DNA of 64,000 nucleotides, taken from positions 1,674,001 through 1,738,000 of the forward strand of contig NZ_CP151650.1 of assembly GCF_038397775.1 (NCBI RefSeq). The letters run 5' to 3'. Source of the stretch: Pseudomonas sp. RC10. GTDB taxonomy: Bacteria > Pseudomonadota > Gammaproteobacteria > Pseudomonadales > Pseudomonadaceae. Every line of letters begins with the position of its first letter. The first letter of the stretch is position 1. Below the pieces are notes generated by a model that had not been told where the DNA came from, searched no databases, and saw only the letters and a list, made by a program, of their open reading frames with translations. Of the stretch, positions 24,909 through 34,220 are shown in pieces. The position numbers and the translations under genes were made by a program.

Positions 24909-25208
24909 TCATTTGTCCACCATCTCCTTGATGGTGCCCGTAGGGACACTGATCAACGCATATTTGCCTTTGATCTGCACCCATTGCTCGTGTTCGGATG
25001 GCGCTTTCAGGTGCCGGCTTTTCCAGTCTTTGACCTCCATACTTTCACGCTGGTACTCATCGGGCACGGGATCGCCAACTTTGTATTCCCTGTCCCCGGT
25101 TCCAGGACGATTCAGCGTAACGCTAGGATCATCATCCGCGTAAGAAACGCTCGAAACTGCGCAAAACAGGGTGAGAGCCAAAGCAGCGATGGGTTGTTTG
25201 GACGGCAT
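24909..25208 (-). CDS. RcnB-like periplasmic protein
   Basis: A 99-residue protein with a signal peptide (ALALTLFCAVSSVSYADD, cleavage near the second Ala). The start is the ATG after AAAGGA. The mature part fits the RcnB family: VGDPVPDEYQ, DWKSRHLKAPSEHEQWVQIK and YALISVPTGTIKEMV. In enteric bacteria RcnB modulates nickel/cobalt export, but most members are uncharacterised envelope-stress proteins. Two acidic clusters but no dense His motif are seen, so metal binding is uncertain. Confidence 0.85.
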   Translation of the reverse strand: MPSKQPIAALALTLFCAVSSVSYADDDPSVTLNRPGTGDREYKVGDPVPDEYQRESMEVKDWKSRHLKAPSEHEQWVQIKGKYALISVPTGTIKEMVDK

Positions 25209-25299
25209 AAGTGATTCCTTTGGTGAGTACATTTTGAAGAGGTGAGCGCTGAGTGTCCGTGCTCCCACATTGAAAGTGGGCGACAGGACACAGCAGGGG

Positions 25300-25440
25300 T
25301 TAGCGGTACAGAGTTGAGGCGGCGTCGACCATCAACAGGGTCACGCCGACGCAGAAAATCACCATTCCCAACATCAGCCTTGGGCGGGAAATGAAGCTGG
25401 CCACAGCTCTGGAATTTTTAAAGTCATCCATGGTTTGCAT
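25300..25440 (-). CDS. 46-residue single-pass membrane protein
   Basis: A short gene with a strong ribosome binding site (GGTGGAGCACACATC before ATG). The product has a basic N-terminal part (FKNSRAVASFISRPR) and one predicted membrane helix (LMLGMVIFCVGVTLLMV), ending AASTLYR. The N-terminus should stay in the cytoplasm. I recognise no family. It lies 91 bases upstream of the RcnB-like gene in the same direction, with a weak stem-loop between, and is probably part of the same stress unit. Confidence 0.6.
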   Translation of the reverse strand: MQTMDDFKNSRAVASFISRPRLMLGMVIFCVGVTLLMVDAASTLYR

Positions 25441-25647
25441 GATGTGTGCTCCACCTGATCGGATGCAGGAATACTCGAACGTAGTCAGGAAGTCCTGGTG
25501 TTCAGTCAGTCAATAAAGTTGATCGACTCAGCGCGGTATCGTTCCGAGCAAAAGATCACCGGATCGCCACGAAAGTGTGAATTCTCGGGTTTTTTTCGTC
25601 GGGTAAAAAGTGGCAGTGAGCTAACCTAGGCGCTTCTACCACTCCGC

Positions 25648-26193
25648 ATGACGAGACCTCTCATGGACCGATACACCGGTGTCGCTCAGGCCCTGCACTG
25701 GCTGACTGTTGCGGCCTTATGTTTCCTGCTGCCATTTGTCTGGGTCGCGGAGAATTTTCCGCCGGGGCCGGTGCGGGTGTTCTGGTACATGGCCCATGAG
25801 TCGATGGGCATCAGCGTGTTTCTCATGGTGTTGATTCGCCTCACCTGGCGTTGGCGGCATCGCGCGCCCGCTTATCCAGATGACATCCAACGCGTCACCC
25901 GGATGCTCGCGGGGCTCACCCACGGTTTGCTGTACGTCGTGTTATTGGTCATGCCGGTCACGGGTTATCTGATGGCGGGCAACGGGCAGGATGTGCCGTT
26001 TTTCAGAATCCTTTCGCTGCCCGGTTTTGCCCATAACGAGCCGCTGGCCAAGTTCGGCGACACGGTGCATGTGTGGTGTCAGTTCGCGGTCTATGGGCTG
26101 ATTATCCTGCACGTGGCAGGGACGGTCTGGCATGTCGCGGTGCGCCGGGATGGTCTTCTGGACCGGATGCTGCCACCTCAGCGTCGCCCCTGA
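25648..26193 (+). CDS. Cytochrome b561 family membrane protein
   Basis: A 181-residue membrane protein with four predicted helices. Heme-ligating His residues are placed as in bacterial cytochrome b561 (CybB): ALHWLTVAALC, YMAHESMGISVF and VYGLIILHVAGTVWH. It should transfer electrons in the inner membrane, typically from quinol; some relatives act as superoxide:quinone oxidoreductases, which suits its place in an oxidative-stress locus. The ATG five codons further in is an alternative start. A small frame overlaps its stop. Confidence 0.92.
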   Translation: MTRPLMDRYTGVAQALHWLTVAALCFLLPFVWVAENFPPGPVRVFWYMAHESMGISVFLMVLIRLTWRWRHRAPAYPDDIQRVTRMLAGLTHGLLYVVLLVMPVTGYLMAGNGQDVPFFRILSLPGFAHNEPLAKFGDTVHVWCQFAVYGLIILHVAGTVWHVAVRRDGLLDRMLPPQRRP

Positions 26194-26288
26194 TGCTCAA
26201 CGTTTTAGCCGGAGCTGCGGGGGGTGCGGCTCTTGCACTGATCCCGGGCAGCATTCCCGTGGAACCAATCCCGTTCTGCGTCGCCTGA
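26193..26288 (+). CDS. Possible 31-residue hydrophobic peptide
   Basis: An ATG in the TGATG overlap with the cytochrome stop opens a 31-codon frame that is hydrophobic and Gly/Ala-rich (LNVLAGAAGGAALALIPG). The overlap is suitable for coupling, and the segment could insert in the membrane, but the frame is short and no family is known. It may be chance. Confidence 0.25.
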   Translation: MLNVLAGAAGGAALALIPGSIPVEPIPFCVA

Positions 26289-26313
26289 ATCAATAATCAT
26301 CAGGAGGCGTGGC

Positions 26314-27411
26314 ATGTGGCGCAGTGATCAGGCAAAGATTCCCCTTGTACCCTCCGCAGGCGGGCATCGGCCTCTGCGCATCGGCATTCTCACCCACATC
26401 AAATTTCCCATACGCCAGCCTTTTGCGGGCGGGCTGGAGGCGTTCACCCACGACGTGACCCTCGGTTTGCGTGCACGGGGCCATGCTGTAACCCTGTTCG
26501 CCAAAGGCGGCAGCGCGCCTGAGCTGGAGGCAGTGGCCGTTACGGATGAGGAGCAGTGCCGCCATCCCAGCCTGAGCAGCGCCTACGTCGCCGAGCATCA
26601 TGCCTACCTGAAGGTGATGCAAAAGATCGACGATTACGGCTTCGACGTGATCTTCAACAACAGCCTGCATTACGTGCCGGTGACCATGGCGTCGTTGATT
26701 CGCACGCCGATGCTGACGGTCCTTCACACGCCGCCGTTTTTCGAAATGATCAATGCATTGAGTGGTGATCGCCAGACCGGTCGTTTCAGCACGATGTCGG
26801 CCGCGAATGCGCGCAGCTGGCGTGATGTGGTCTCGCAGTGCGCGCTGATCCCCAACGGCATCGATTTGCAACACTGGCGGCCTGCGGGCGTGGTGGGCGA
26901 GCACGCGCTGTGGTCGGGTCGATTGGTGCCTGACAAGGGCGCGCATTTGGCCATTGATGCGGCGCGTAAAGCCGGCATCCCTTTGCGACTGGCGGGGCAG
27001 CGGGTGGACGAGCGTTATTTCAAGGAGCAGATCGAGCCCCGGTTGGGGCCGGGTGTCGAGTACCTGGGCCACTTGCAGCGCACTGAACTGGCGCTCGAAT
27101 TGGCGAGCGCTGCGGTGGCGCTGGTGACACCGTGCTGGGACGAGCCGTTCGGGCTGGTAGTCGCTGAGGCGCTGGCTTGCGGGACGCCGGTCGCTGCGTT
27201 CAATCGTGGCGCGATGGCTGATTTGATCAGCGACGAAGTGGGCTGTCTGGTGCCGCCCAATGACGTGGTCGCGCTGGCCGACGCCATGGTGGTTGCTCGC
27301 GGCAAATCGCGATCAGCCTGCCGGACACGGGCTGAGGCCTTGTGGAATCACGACCTGATGCTGGACCGCTACGAAGCCTTACTTGCCGAGGTGGCCGCGC
27401 ACCATGCCTGA
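26314..27411 (+). CDS. Glycosyltransferase family 4 (GT-B) protein
   Basis: A 365-residue GT-B enzyme with a strong ribosome binding site (CAGGAGGCG). The N-terminal acceptor domain opens RIGILTHIKFPIRQPFAGGL with the usual Gly-rich loop. The C-terminal nucleotide-sugar domain has SGRLVPDKGAHLAIDAA and the conserved WDEPFGLVVAEALACGTPV, where the E(x7)E pair binds the donor. It transfers a sugar to an unknown acceptor. It overlaps the start of a second glycosyltransferase by eight bases, and a third lies convergent to that, so they probably build one glycan or glycolipid. Confidence 0.93.
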   Translation: MWRSDQAKIPLVPSAGGHRPLRIGILTHIKFPIRQPFAGGLEAFTHDVTLGLRARGHAVTLFAKGGSAPELEAVAVTDEEQCRHPSLSSAYVAEHHAYLKVMQKIDDYGFDVIFNNSLHYVPVTMASLIRTPMLTVLHTPPFFEMINALSGDRQTGRFSTMSAANARSWRDVVSQCALIPNGIDLQHWRPAGVVGEHALWSGRLVPDKGAHLAIDAARKAGIPLRLAGQRVDERYFKEQIEPRLGPGVEYLGHLQRTELALELASAAVALVTPCWDEPFGLVVAEALACGTPVAAFNRGAMADLISDEVGCLVPPNDVVALADAMVVARGKSRSACRTRAEALWNHDLMLDRYEALLAEVAAHHA

Positions 27412-28444
27412 ACCCCAAATCGGCTACTACGTCCACCATCATGGCGCGGGTCATGGCGTGCGGGCGGCGCGCATCGCAGAGGCGCTGAACGTGCCGGTGA
27501 CGCTGATCGGCTCACAATTGCCTGTCGAGTTGCCCGCTGGCGTGCAGCGGTTGGACCTGCCAGGCGACACGGCGGAAGGCATGACGGTCGAACGCTTCGA
27601 CGTGCTGCATTACGCCCCCTTGGCCGTCGACGGTGTGCGTGAGCGCATGGCAGTGCTCGCTCAGTGGTTTGCCGACAATTGGCCCTGCCTGCTGGTAGTG
27701 GATGTGTCAGTCGAAGTCGCGCTGTTTGCGCGGCTGTGTTCGGTCCCGGTCGTTTACATCCGTCAGCATGGTGCCCGAGACGACGCGGCGCACCGCCTGG
27801 CCTATGAAAGCGCGAGCGCGTTGTTGGCGCCTTATCCTGCGGCAATGGAAGCGCTCGATACGCCACATTGGGTGCGCGAGAAAACCACCTACAGCGGCTG
27901 GCTTTCGCGATTTGCGGGCAACCCTTCCACTTCCCCTGAGCGCGGCCAGGTGCTGATCATCACCGGGCACGGCGGCACCGGCTTGTCGGCGGCGCTGATC
28001 GAGGCCGTGGCGCGGCAATGTCCCGAGCGAGCGTTTCGAGTCGCGGGCGGTCTGAAGCCTGGCATGCTGCTCCCGAACCTGCATTGGCTCGGCCCCGTGC
28101 CTGATCCGCTGGAGGAAATGCGCAGCGCTGAAATCGTCATCGGCAGCGCCAGCGATAGCCTGGTGGGGGAGGCGGCGTCCCTCGGTTGCCGGTTTGTCGC
28201 CATTGCCGAAGACCGCCCGTTTGAAGAGCAACGGCATCAGGCCCGGCGCCTCAATGAATTGAAGGTGGCGATTGGGCTGGAACAGGGATGGCCGCCCGCA
28301 ACGGATTGGCCCGACATGTTGAATGCAGCGCTCAAGCTTGATCCAGAACGCTGGCGCGATTGGGCAGATGCAGACGCTGCGGCACGTGCCGCCTGTTTCA
28401 TTGAGCGCACCCTGGAACGGGTGATCAGAAGCCGAGGCGTTTAG
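27404..28444 (+). CDS. MurG-like glycosyltransferase (GT-B)
   Basis: A 346-residue GT-B protein beginning at the ATG that overlaps the previous stop. The N-terminus GYYVHHHGAGHGVRAARIAE is the Gly/His-rich loop of MurG/UGT-like enzymes, and the C-terminal donor site shows ITGHGGTGLSAALIEAVA and IVIGSASDSLVGEAASLGC. It is not MurG itself: it lacks the characteristic cell-division gene neighbours and the family-specific motifs. With the preceding GT4 gene it forms a translationally coupled pair. Confidence 0.88.
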   Translation: MPEPQIGYYVHHHGAGHGVRAARIAEALNVPVTLIGSQLPVELPAGVQRLDLPGDTAEGMTVERFDVLHYAPLAVDGVRERMAVLAQWFADNWPCLLVVDVSVEVALFARLCSVPVVYIRQHGARDDAAHRLAYESASALLAPYPAAMEALDTPHWVREKTTYSGWLSRFAGNPSTSPERGQVLIITGHGGTGLSAALIEAVARQCPERAFRVAGGLKPGMLLPNLHWLGPVPDPLEEMRSAEIVIGSASDSLVGEAASLGCRFVAIAEDRPFEEQRHQARRLNELKVAIGLEQGWPPATDWPDMLNAALKLDPERWRDWADADAAARAACFIERTLERVIRSRGV

Positions 28445-29267
28445 GGTTCAGGGCCTGAGCCACCTGCTCAGCGGAGGGCATCTGAATAATCTCGACGCGT
28501 TCATCGTCCCAGCGCAGCAGGCCTTGATCCTGAAAGGCGCGCAACCAGCCTTCCATGGGCCAGACACCCCAGCAGCTGTAGAAGCGCCGCGCATTGGCGA
28601 CGATATCCTTGAAGTGATTCAGCGGCGGGTCGTACGTCGGGTGGTATTGATGGAACGCTGTAGCCGGGTTGTCGAGCAGGGCCACACCTTCCTGGCGTGC
28701 CCGGAACGCGAAGTCGGTGTCTTCGCCGCCATAGCCCGTATAGCCCGCGTCGAAACCGCCAATGCGCCCGAACGTGCTGCCGTGGCAGGCGAAATTCAGC
28801 GACCAGAACAAGTGATAGGGAAGGGCGCTGCCTGGCCCCTCACGAAACTGCGCCAGCGGATGTTCGACGCCTCGCGCGTAAAGCGTCGCTTCATCCCAAC
28901 CGGAGCGATTGGCGCCCTCGGGCAGGTAGCGCACCTGGCCCATGTGCAGCGCGTCGGGGGCGCGCTCCAGCCCATCCTGGTACTCAGCCACCAGGTCGTG
29001 TGCGGGAATGCAGTCCACGTCGAGAAAGACCCATGACGCTGCCGGGTCAATGGCCATCACGCTGTTGCGCGCCTTGGCCAATGGCAGGCCGCCGGGTTCA
29101 TTCACCTGCAACGTGTGGATCGGAAACCGGTGACTGTTGAAGGCGCCGGGCGGCTCGTTCATGTGCACGATCCACAGGCCATCCGGGACGAGGCTGGACG
29201 ATTCCAGACCCTCGATCAGATTCGCCAGATGGGTGCCTCGGCCGTGCACCAGCGTGATTACGTTCAT
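28425..29267 (-). CDS. Glycosyltransferase family 2 (GT-A), galactosyltransferase-like
   Basis: A 280-residue GT-A enzyme starting at the ATG preceded by GAGAGG. VITLVHGRGTHLANLIEGL opens the fold, the metal-binding DxD is VFLDVDCIPAHDLV, and GGFDAGYTGYGGEDTDFAFR carries the GGEDxD signature of the C-terminal acceptor region found in polypeptide GalNAc and beta-1,4-galactosyltransferase relatives. Its 3-prime end overlaps that of the MurG-like gene by 20 bases in convergent orientation. It is the third sugar transferase of the locus. Confidence 0.9.
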   Translation of the reverse strand: MNVITLVHGRGTHLANLIEGLESSSLVPDGLWIVHMNEPPGAFNSHRFPIHTLQVNEPGGLPLAKARNSVMAIDPAASWVFLDVDCIPAHDLVAEYQDGLERAPDALHMGQVRYLPEGANRSGWDEATLYARGVEHPLAQFREGPGSALPYHLFWSLNFACHGSTFGRIGGFDAGYTGYGGEDTDFAFRARQEGVALLDNPATAFHQYHPTYDPPLNHFKDIVANARRFYSCWGVWPMEGWLRAFQDQGLLRWDDERVEIIQMPSAEQVAQALNPKRLGF

Positions 29268-29327
29268 GCGCACCTCTCAGGATCGACACGATACTGATCG
29301 CCGCTCACCCGCGCAGTTCAGTCATCC

Positions 29328-30560
29328 TCACGCGTTGCGTGCCGACAAATCCCGCTGTACCCGCCAGACAAGGTACGCAGCCACGACCGTGGTCGTTGAA
29401 AGGATGTAGCCGACCCAGTCGAAATGCTGCAATTTGCCGTCGCTGCCAATCAGGACGATGTGTCCGGCGAGCATCGAGGCAAAGCCTCCCGACAGCTGTT
29501 GAATGGCAGCGCTCACGGCGTTGAACGCGCCGCGATGAGAGGGATCGGGCACGCCAGCGACCATGGCCTGGAAGGGAATCAGCCTCGAAAAAATGCCCAC
29601 GAACAGCACGGTGTTGACCACGATCACCCACGGCAATGGCACGTTGGAGAGGTGTGTGTAGATCGTCACCATGATGATGGTCAGTGCGCTGCCGACGTAG
29701 AACACGCGTAACTTGCCGAAGGCATCGGCGGCGCGGCCGATCAAGGGACCGGTGACGATGGTGCTCAAGCCCGTGAACAGATACACGAAGGGCAGGCTGG
29801 CGATGTCGATGCCCAGGTTGTTGACCGTGAAGGCGCTGCTGAACGGCATCAACATATAGCCGCCGGTGGTCAGCAGGGCGGTGGCGGCGAAGGCTGCCCA
29901 ATGCTTGGGCGCGGCCAAGGTGTTGAACAGGTGACGAAAGGCGGTGTGTTCCTGGCGGATCGCGAGGTGATCGGTCACGGGGCGCATCGCCAGTTGAATC
30001 ACCACGCCACCGGCCGCGCCCATTGCGGCCAACAGCAGGAAGGGCGCGTGCCAGCCCCAGTGGTTGGCGAGGTACAGGCCGACCGGTAGACCGAGGACCT
30101 GGCTGGCGGCGAACGCGGTTTGCAGCACTCCCATCACCCGGCCACGGGATTCGGGGGGAAACAGGTCGGCTGCAATCGCCAACACGGTCGAGCCGATCAC
30201 CCCGGCGAAGATGCCCGTGACAATGCGCGCCAGCAGCAGGGTTTCGAAGCTGGCGGCCAAGCCGCACCAGAGCGTGCCGATGACGAATCCGGCGTAGAAA
30301 AACAGCAGCAGTTTCTTGCGGTCGAAGCGGTCAGCGAAGCCTGCGGTGACCAGCCCGGCCAACCCGGCGCTGAACGCGTAGGCGCTGACCACCATGCCGA
30401 ACTGGCGAGCGGACATGCTCAGTGCGGGCAAAATCATCGCCCCCAGCGGAGCCATGAGCATGAAGTCGATGATGACGGCGAACTGCAGAGTCGCCAGCAG
30501 GCCAACCACGAATTTTTGATAACGACTGAACGGGGTCAAGACGGGAGTTGTGGAGGTCAT
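29328..30560 (-). CDS. Major facilitator superfamily transporter (drug/sugar efflux-like)
   Basis: A 410-residue protein with about 12 predicted membrane helices. GLVTAGFADRFDRKKLLLFF is the inter-helix 2/3 signature, RIVTGIFAGVIGSTVLA corresponds to motif C-like helices 4-5, and ESRGRVMGVLQTAFAASQVLG is the second conserved block. The set fits the DHA1-type proton antiporters that export drugs, sugars or arabinose-like compounds. I start it at the ATG giving MTSTTPVLTPFSRY; a longer frame exists. Its position next to the glycosyltransferases might mean export of a product, but this is weak. Confidence 0.92.
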   Translation of the reverse strand: MTSTTPVLTPFSRYQKFVVGLLATLQFAVIIDFMLMAPLGAMILPALSMSARQFGMVVSAYAFSAGLAGLVTAGFADRFDRKKLLLFFYAGFVIGTLWCGLAASFETLLLARIVTGIFAGVIGSTVLAIAADLFPPESRGRVMGVLQTAFAASQVLGLPVGLYLANHWGWHAPFLLLAAMGAAGGVVIQLAMRPVTDHLAIRQEHTAFRHLFNTLAAPKHWAAFAATALLTTGGYMLMPFSSAFTVNNLGIDIASLPFVYLFTGLSTIVTGPLIGRAADAFGKLRVFYVGSALTIIMVTIYTHLSNVPLPWVIVVNTVLFVGIFSRLIPFQAMVAGVPDPSHRGAFNAVSAAIQQLSGGFASMLAGHIVLIGSDGKLQHFDWVGYILSTTTVVAAYLVWRVQRDLSARNA

Positions 30561-30685
30561 CGATGGGCCTGGCACGGGAATGAGGACAGCAACGTGCACC
30601 ATCATGGTAGAAAAGCGCCCAACAAAACACCCTTGCTGGCGCGCTTGACGATGTCGAGCCCAACGTTCTTCAGTCTGCGCGCTGC

Positions 30686-33157
30686 TCAGCTTCTGGCCGA
30701 CACCTTCAAGAGCACGCGTGACAACTGATCGATTGAGTACGGTTTGTGCAGCAGTTCAAAACCCGCCGACCCATTCTGCGCCAGGACGTGGCTATAGCCG
30801 GAAGTCAGTACAACGGGAACATCCGGGAATTGCTCCCGCAGTTGATGGGCCAGTTCCATGCCGGTCATCCCCGGCATCACGACATCAGAAAACACGACAT
30901 CGAACGCATCGGGAGCCGCTTGCAATGCCGCCAGCGCTTCTTGAGCACTGCGAGCCAGCGTCGGGACGTAGCCCAGCTCCGATAAGGCCTGGACCGCAAA
31001 GGTGCCGACATCAACGTTGTCCTCCACCACGAGAACGCGAGTGCCGTGCCCGTCTTCGAGTGCTGCATGGGGCAGCGCTTGCTCGGCGTTTCGATCCTGC
31101 GCGTCGACGCGGGGCAGGTAGAGGGTGAACGTCGTGCCTTTGCCCAGTTCGCTGACGACTGCTATTTCGCCGCCGGACTGTTTGGCGAACCCGAACACTT
31201 GACTGAGTCCCAACCCCGTGCCTTCACCCACGCCTTTGGTGGTGTAGAACGGCTCGAAGATCTGTTCCAGCTGAGTCGCGGGGATGCCGGAGCCGGTGTC
31301 AGTGATGGACACGGCGACGAAAGGCTGGTTGGACGCGGGATGAAGCCGGATGGCAGGCATGGATTCAACGGCGCGCACGGCGATGGAGAGCTTGCCTTCA
31401 CCCTGCATGGCATCCCGTGCGTTGGCGACCATGTTGACCAGCGCGGTGTCGAATTGGCTGGGGTCGGCATCCACGAAACAGGGCGCATCGGTGAGTTCGA
31501 TGAGCGTATCGATGCGAGCGCCCGTGAGCGTGTCCATCATGGCCGAGATCGCCCGGACGTTGTCACACGCACTGAACACTTCGGGCTGGAGCGCTTGCCG
31601 ACGTGCGAACGCGAGGAGTTGCCCAGTCAGTTTCGCCGCACGGTCGACGGTTTCCGAAATGGCCGTCACGTAGCGCACTCTTCGTTCATCGGTAAGCGAC
31701 GGTCGCATGAGCAGGTCAGTGGACGAGCGGATGACCGTCAGCAGGTTGTTGAAGTCATGGGCCACGCCGCCTGTCAGCTGCCCGACGGCTTCCATTTTCT
31801 GCGACTGGCGTAGCGCTTCTGCCTGTTCTTTTTCGGTGGTCACGTGTCGCCCAGCCGCGTAGACGCGACCGTCCTGAAAGGTCCCTGTCCAGCTGAACCA
31901 CTTGTAGGTGCCGTCCTTGTGTCGCAATCGGAATTCGTACGGCGTGATCAGCGGCTTGTCGAAAATCCCGGTGAACGCCGCAAACGCCGCCAGGAGATCT
32001 TCGGGGTGGGTGTAGTCGGAGAACGTGGTGCCGACCAGCTCCCGCTCTGACCAGCCGAGTTGTTCGGTCCAGCGTGCGTTGACTTCGTCGAGCATGCCGT
32101 TGGGCGATGCGATGACCAGCAATTCTTGTGACAACCCCCACGCCCGGTCGCGTTCCCGTGTCCGCATCGCGAGGTTGGCGGCCTGGTCCTTTTCTGTCGT
32201 GATGTCGCGACCGCTGCAATAAATTTTCCCGTCTTCCAGCACGGCGACCCACGCGACCCAACGGTAACTGCCGTCGCGGTGCCGATAGCGGTTTTGAAAG
32301 CGTGAGACAGGGCGGCCTTTGATCGCTTGCGTAAAAACCGCTTGGCTGGCGCCGAGATCGTCCGGGTGTACGAATGACAGAAAAGCCGTCTTCAGTTCTT
32401 CAGGCGACCACCCCAGCGCAATGGTCCACGCGGGGTTCGACGCCTCGATCATGCCCTGTGCGTTGATCACGGACAGCAGGTCAGGGCTGAGCAGCCAGGT
32501 GCGGCTGCGTTCGGTAACGCGCTCGTTAACCTTGGTTTCCAACTGGGAATTGAGGTCACGCAGTTCGTCCTGGCTGAGCCGCAGTCGTTGATCCGCGCGA
32601 TGCCGCTCGATGGCCAGCGCCGCCGTTTGGGCGATGACCGAAATGGCCGCGATGTCGCTAGGGGTCGGTGAGCGCGGCTCGGCGTAATAGACCGCAAACG
32701 TACCCAACACGACGCCGTCTGCCGCTTTGATGGGCATTGACCAGCAGGCCCGCAAACCGTGGGAGACCGCGATGTCGGCGTAGCCTTCCCACAGGGGGCT
32801 GGTGGCGATGTCATCGACATACACCGGCGTGCCCCGTGCTGCGGCAGTCCCGCAGGAACCGATCCCTTCGCCGATGGCAATGCCGTGAATCGCTTCGTTG
32901 TACGTGGTCGGCAGGCTTGGCGCCGCGCCGTGCAGCATGTACTGGCCATCTTCACTGAGAAACAGCACTGATGCCATCATGCCGGTGCTCTGTGACTCAA
33001 CCGCCAGCAGGAGGTTGCTCAGCACGTCGGCGAGCGGGATACCTGACGCGATCTGGCCCAGGACCTTGCGCTCACGCTCGATCAGCGCAAAAGGCGAGTA
33101 AGTGCCTCCCTGAAGGCTCAGGTCGATGGAGGGCTTTGAGTCAGGTTGGTCAGACAC
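30686..33157 (-). CDS. Hybrid sensor histidine kinase/response regulator (GAF-PAS-PAS-HisKA-HATPase-REC)
   Basis: An 823-residue soluble hybrid kinase. Domains in order: GAF (about 25-195, with [18 protein letters not shown]), PAS (about 220-335) and PAS (about 345-455), each with a PAC-type end ([26 protein letters not shown]). The H-box follows as [19 protein letters not shown] near 465, then an ATPase with [21 protein letters not shown] and [14 protein letters not shown], and a C-terminal receiver ([11 protein letters not shown], phospho-acceptor in [13 protein letters not shown]). The repeated PAS and GAF domains suggest light, redox or small-ligand sensing. It has no DNA-binding output and no adjacent regulator. 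Confidence 0.95.
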   Translation of the reverse strand: MSDQPDSKPSIDLSLQGGTYSPFALIERERKVLGQIASGIPLADVLSNLLLAVESQSTGMMASVLFLSEDGQYMLHGAAPSLPTTYNEAIHGIAIGEGIGSCGTAAARGTPVYVDDIATSPLWEGYADIAVSHGLRACWSMPIKAADGVVLGTFAVYYAEPRSPTPSDIAAISVIAQTAALAIERHRADQRLRLSQDELRDLNSQLETKVNERVTERSRTWLLSPDLLSVINAQGMIEASNPAWTIALGWSPEELKTAFLSFVHPDDLGASQAVFTQAIKGRPVSRFQNRYRHRDGSYRWVAWVAVLEDGKIYCSGRDITTEKDQAANLAMRTRERDRAWGLSQELLVIASPNGMLDEVNARWTEQLGWSERELVGTTFSDYTHPEDLLAAFAAFTGIFDKPLITPYEFRLRHKDGTYKWFSWTGTFQDGRVYAAGRHVTTEKEQAEALRQSQKMEAVGQLTGGVAHDFNNLLTVIRSSTDLLMRPSLTDERRVRYVTAISETVDRAAKLTGQLLAFARRQALQPEVFSACDNVRAISAMMDTLTGARIDTLIELTDAPCFVDADPSQFDTALVNMVANARDAMQGEGKLSIAVRAVESMPAIRLHPASNQPFVAVSITDTGSGIPATQLEQIFEPFYTTKGVGEGTGLGLSQVFGFAKQSGGEIAVVSELGKGTTFTLYLPRVDAQDRNAEQALPHAALEDGHGTRVLVVEDNVDVGTFAVQALSELGYVPTLARSAQEALAALQAAPDAFDVVFSDVVMPGMTGMELAHQLREQFPDVPVVLTSGYSHVLAQNGSAGFELLHKPYSIDQLSRVLLKVSARS

Positions 33158-33257
33158 GGTCTAGCGCTCGCGGCGTGGGGTTAACGTCTTGGATATCAGA
33201 TGTCCGGGAAGATTCTACGTCACTGAGGGCTGCCGTGCTGTCCTTCCTAAGGGTTGC

Positions 33258-34181
33258 TTAGCCACCCTTGGCCATGCCTGCCTGATCGGCGATTTCATTC
33301 CACACGTGCATGGCCACGTAAGCCCGCCAGGGACGCCAGCCGTGGGAGTGTTTCAGTTGATCGGATTTACGGATCAACTCCGGCAGTCGGCGAGTGATGG
33401 CTTGCATCAATACCAGGTCAGTCGCTGGCCATGCGTCTGCATCCCGCCAGGCGCGCATGGCAACGTACTCAACCGTCCAGGGCCCAATGCCCGGCAAGTC
33501 GAGCAGTTGTTTGCGCAGCGTCTCGACATCCGGTTCGTCGTTGTCGATGTCGAGTTCGCCGTCGGCCACCACCCGGGCGAAGTTCTGCAGCGTTGCCACT
33601 CGCTTGGTGGGCATGCCGATCTTGTCCATATTCACCTCGGCCAGCGCACGCGGAGTGGGGAAATGCCAAGGCGTATGAGGGTGAACGGGCCCGCTTGCGG
33701 TGGTTCCGGCTCGCTCGACCAGTCGTCCGACAATGGTTGTCGCGGCCTTCACGCTGACCTGCTGGCCAACGATGGTGCGCACCACCAATTCGAATCCGGA
33801 CCAGGCGCCAGGCACTCGCAAACCCGGCGCAGCCTCAAGCAGCGTGGCGAGCCACGGGTCCTGGCTCAAGCCCTCGCGGATGGCGTCCGGCTCTGCGTGC
33901 AAGTCGAACAGACGGGAGAGGCGTGGCGTCAGCGTGCCCAAGTGGCGGCTGGCTTCGCCATCGATGCGTACGATCAGAACGTTGCGGTGCGGGTCGCGAC
34001 GCACGCTCAGCAGGCCGGTATCCCCGGCAATGTCGAGGGTCCGGTAATAAATGTCGTCCTGAACGGTTTCCACCCCGCCTGTGGCTCGACCGGAAAAAAA
34101 GCGAAGCATCCGCGTCCAGTCGAAGGGCGGTCTGAAGGCGAGCTCAAGCTCATCAGTAAGGATGCCAACGACGATCTTCAT
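33258..34181 (-). CDS. alkA: DNA-3-methyladenine glycosylase II
   Basis: A 307-residue base-excision enzyme. The AlkA N-terminal domain (about 5-110, FRPPFDWTRMLRFFSGRA) precedes the HhH-GPD core: VVRTIVGQQVSVKAATTI, then LLDLPGIGPWTVEYVAMRAW and the catalytic Asp in WPATDLVLMQ. It removes alkylated purines from DNA. Many bacteria fuse this module to Ada; here it stands alone. The start is the ATG preceded in frame by GTG. Its 3-prime end faces the hybrid kinase gene. Confidence 0.95.
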   Translation of the reverse strand: MKIVVGILTDELELAFRPPFDWTRMLRFFSGRATGGVETVQDDIYYRTLDIAGDTGLLSVRRDPHRNVLIVRIDGEASRHLGTLTPRLSRLFDLHAEPDAIREGLSQDPWLATLLEAAPGLRVPGAWSGFELVVRTIVGQQVSVKAATTIVGRLVERAGTTASGPVHPHTPWHFPTPRALAEVNMDKIGMPTKRVATLQNFARVVADGELDIDNDEPDVETLRKQLLDLPGIGPWTVEYVAMRAWRDADAWPATDLVLMQAITRRLPELIRKSDQLKHSHGWRPWRAYVAMHVWNEIADQAGMAKGG

Positions 34182-34220
34182 CACATGCTCTTGTGGGGGA
34201 AAGGGTCGGAGTGCACGACC

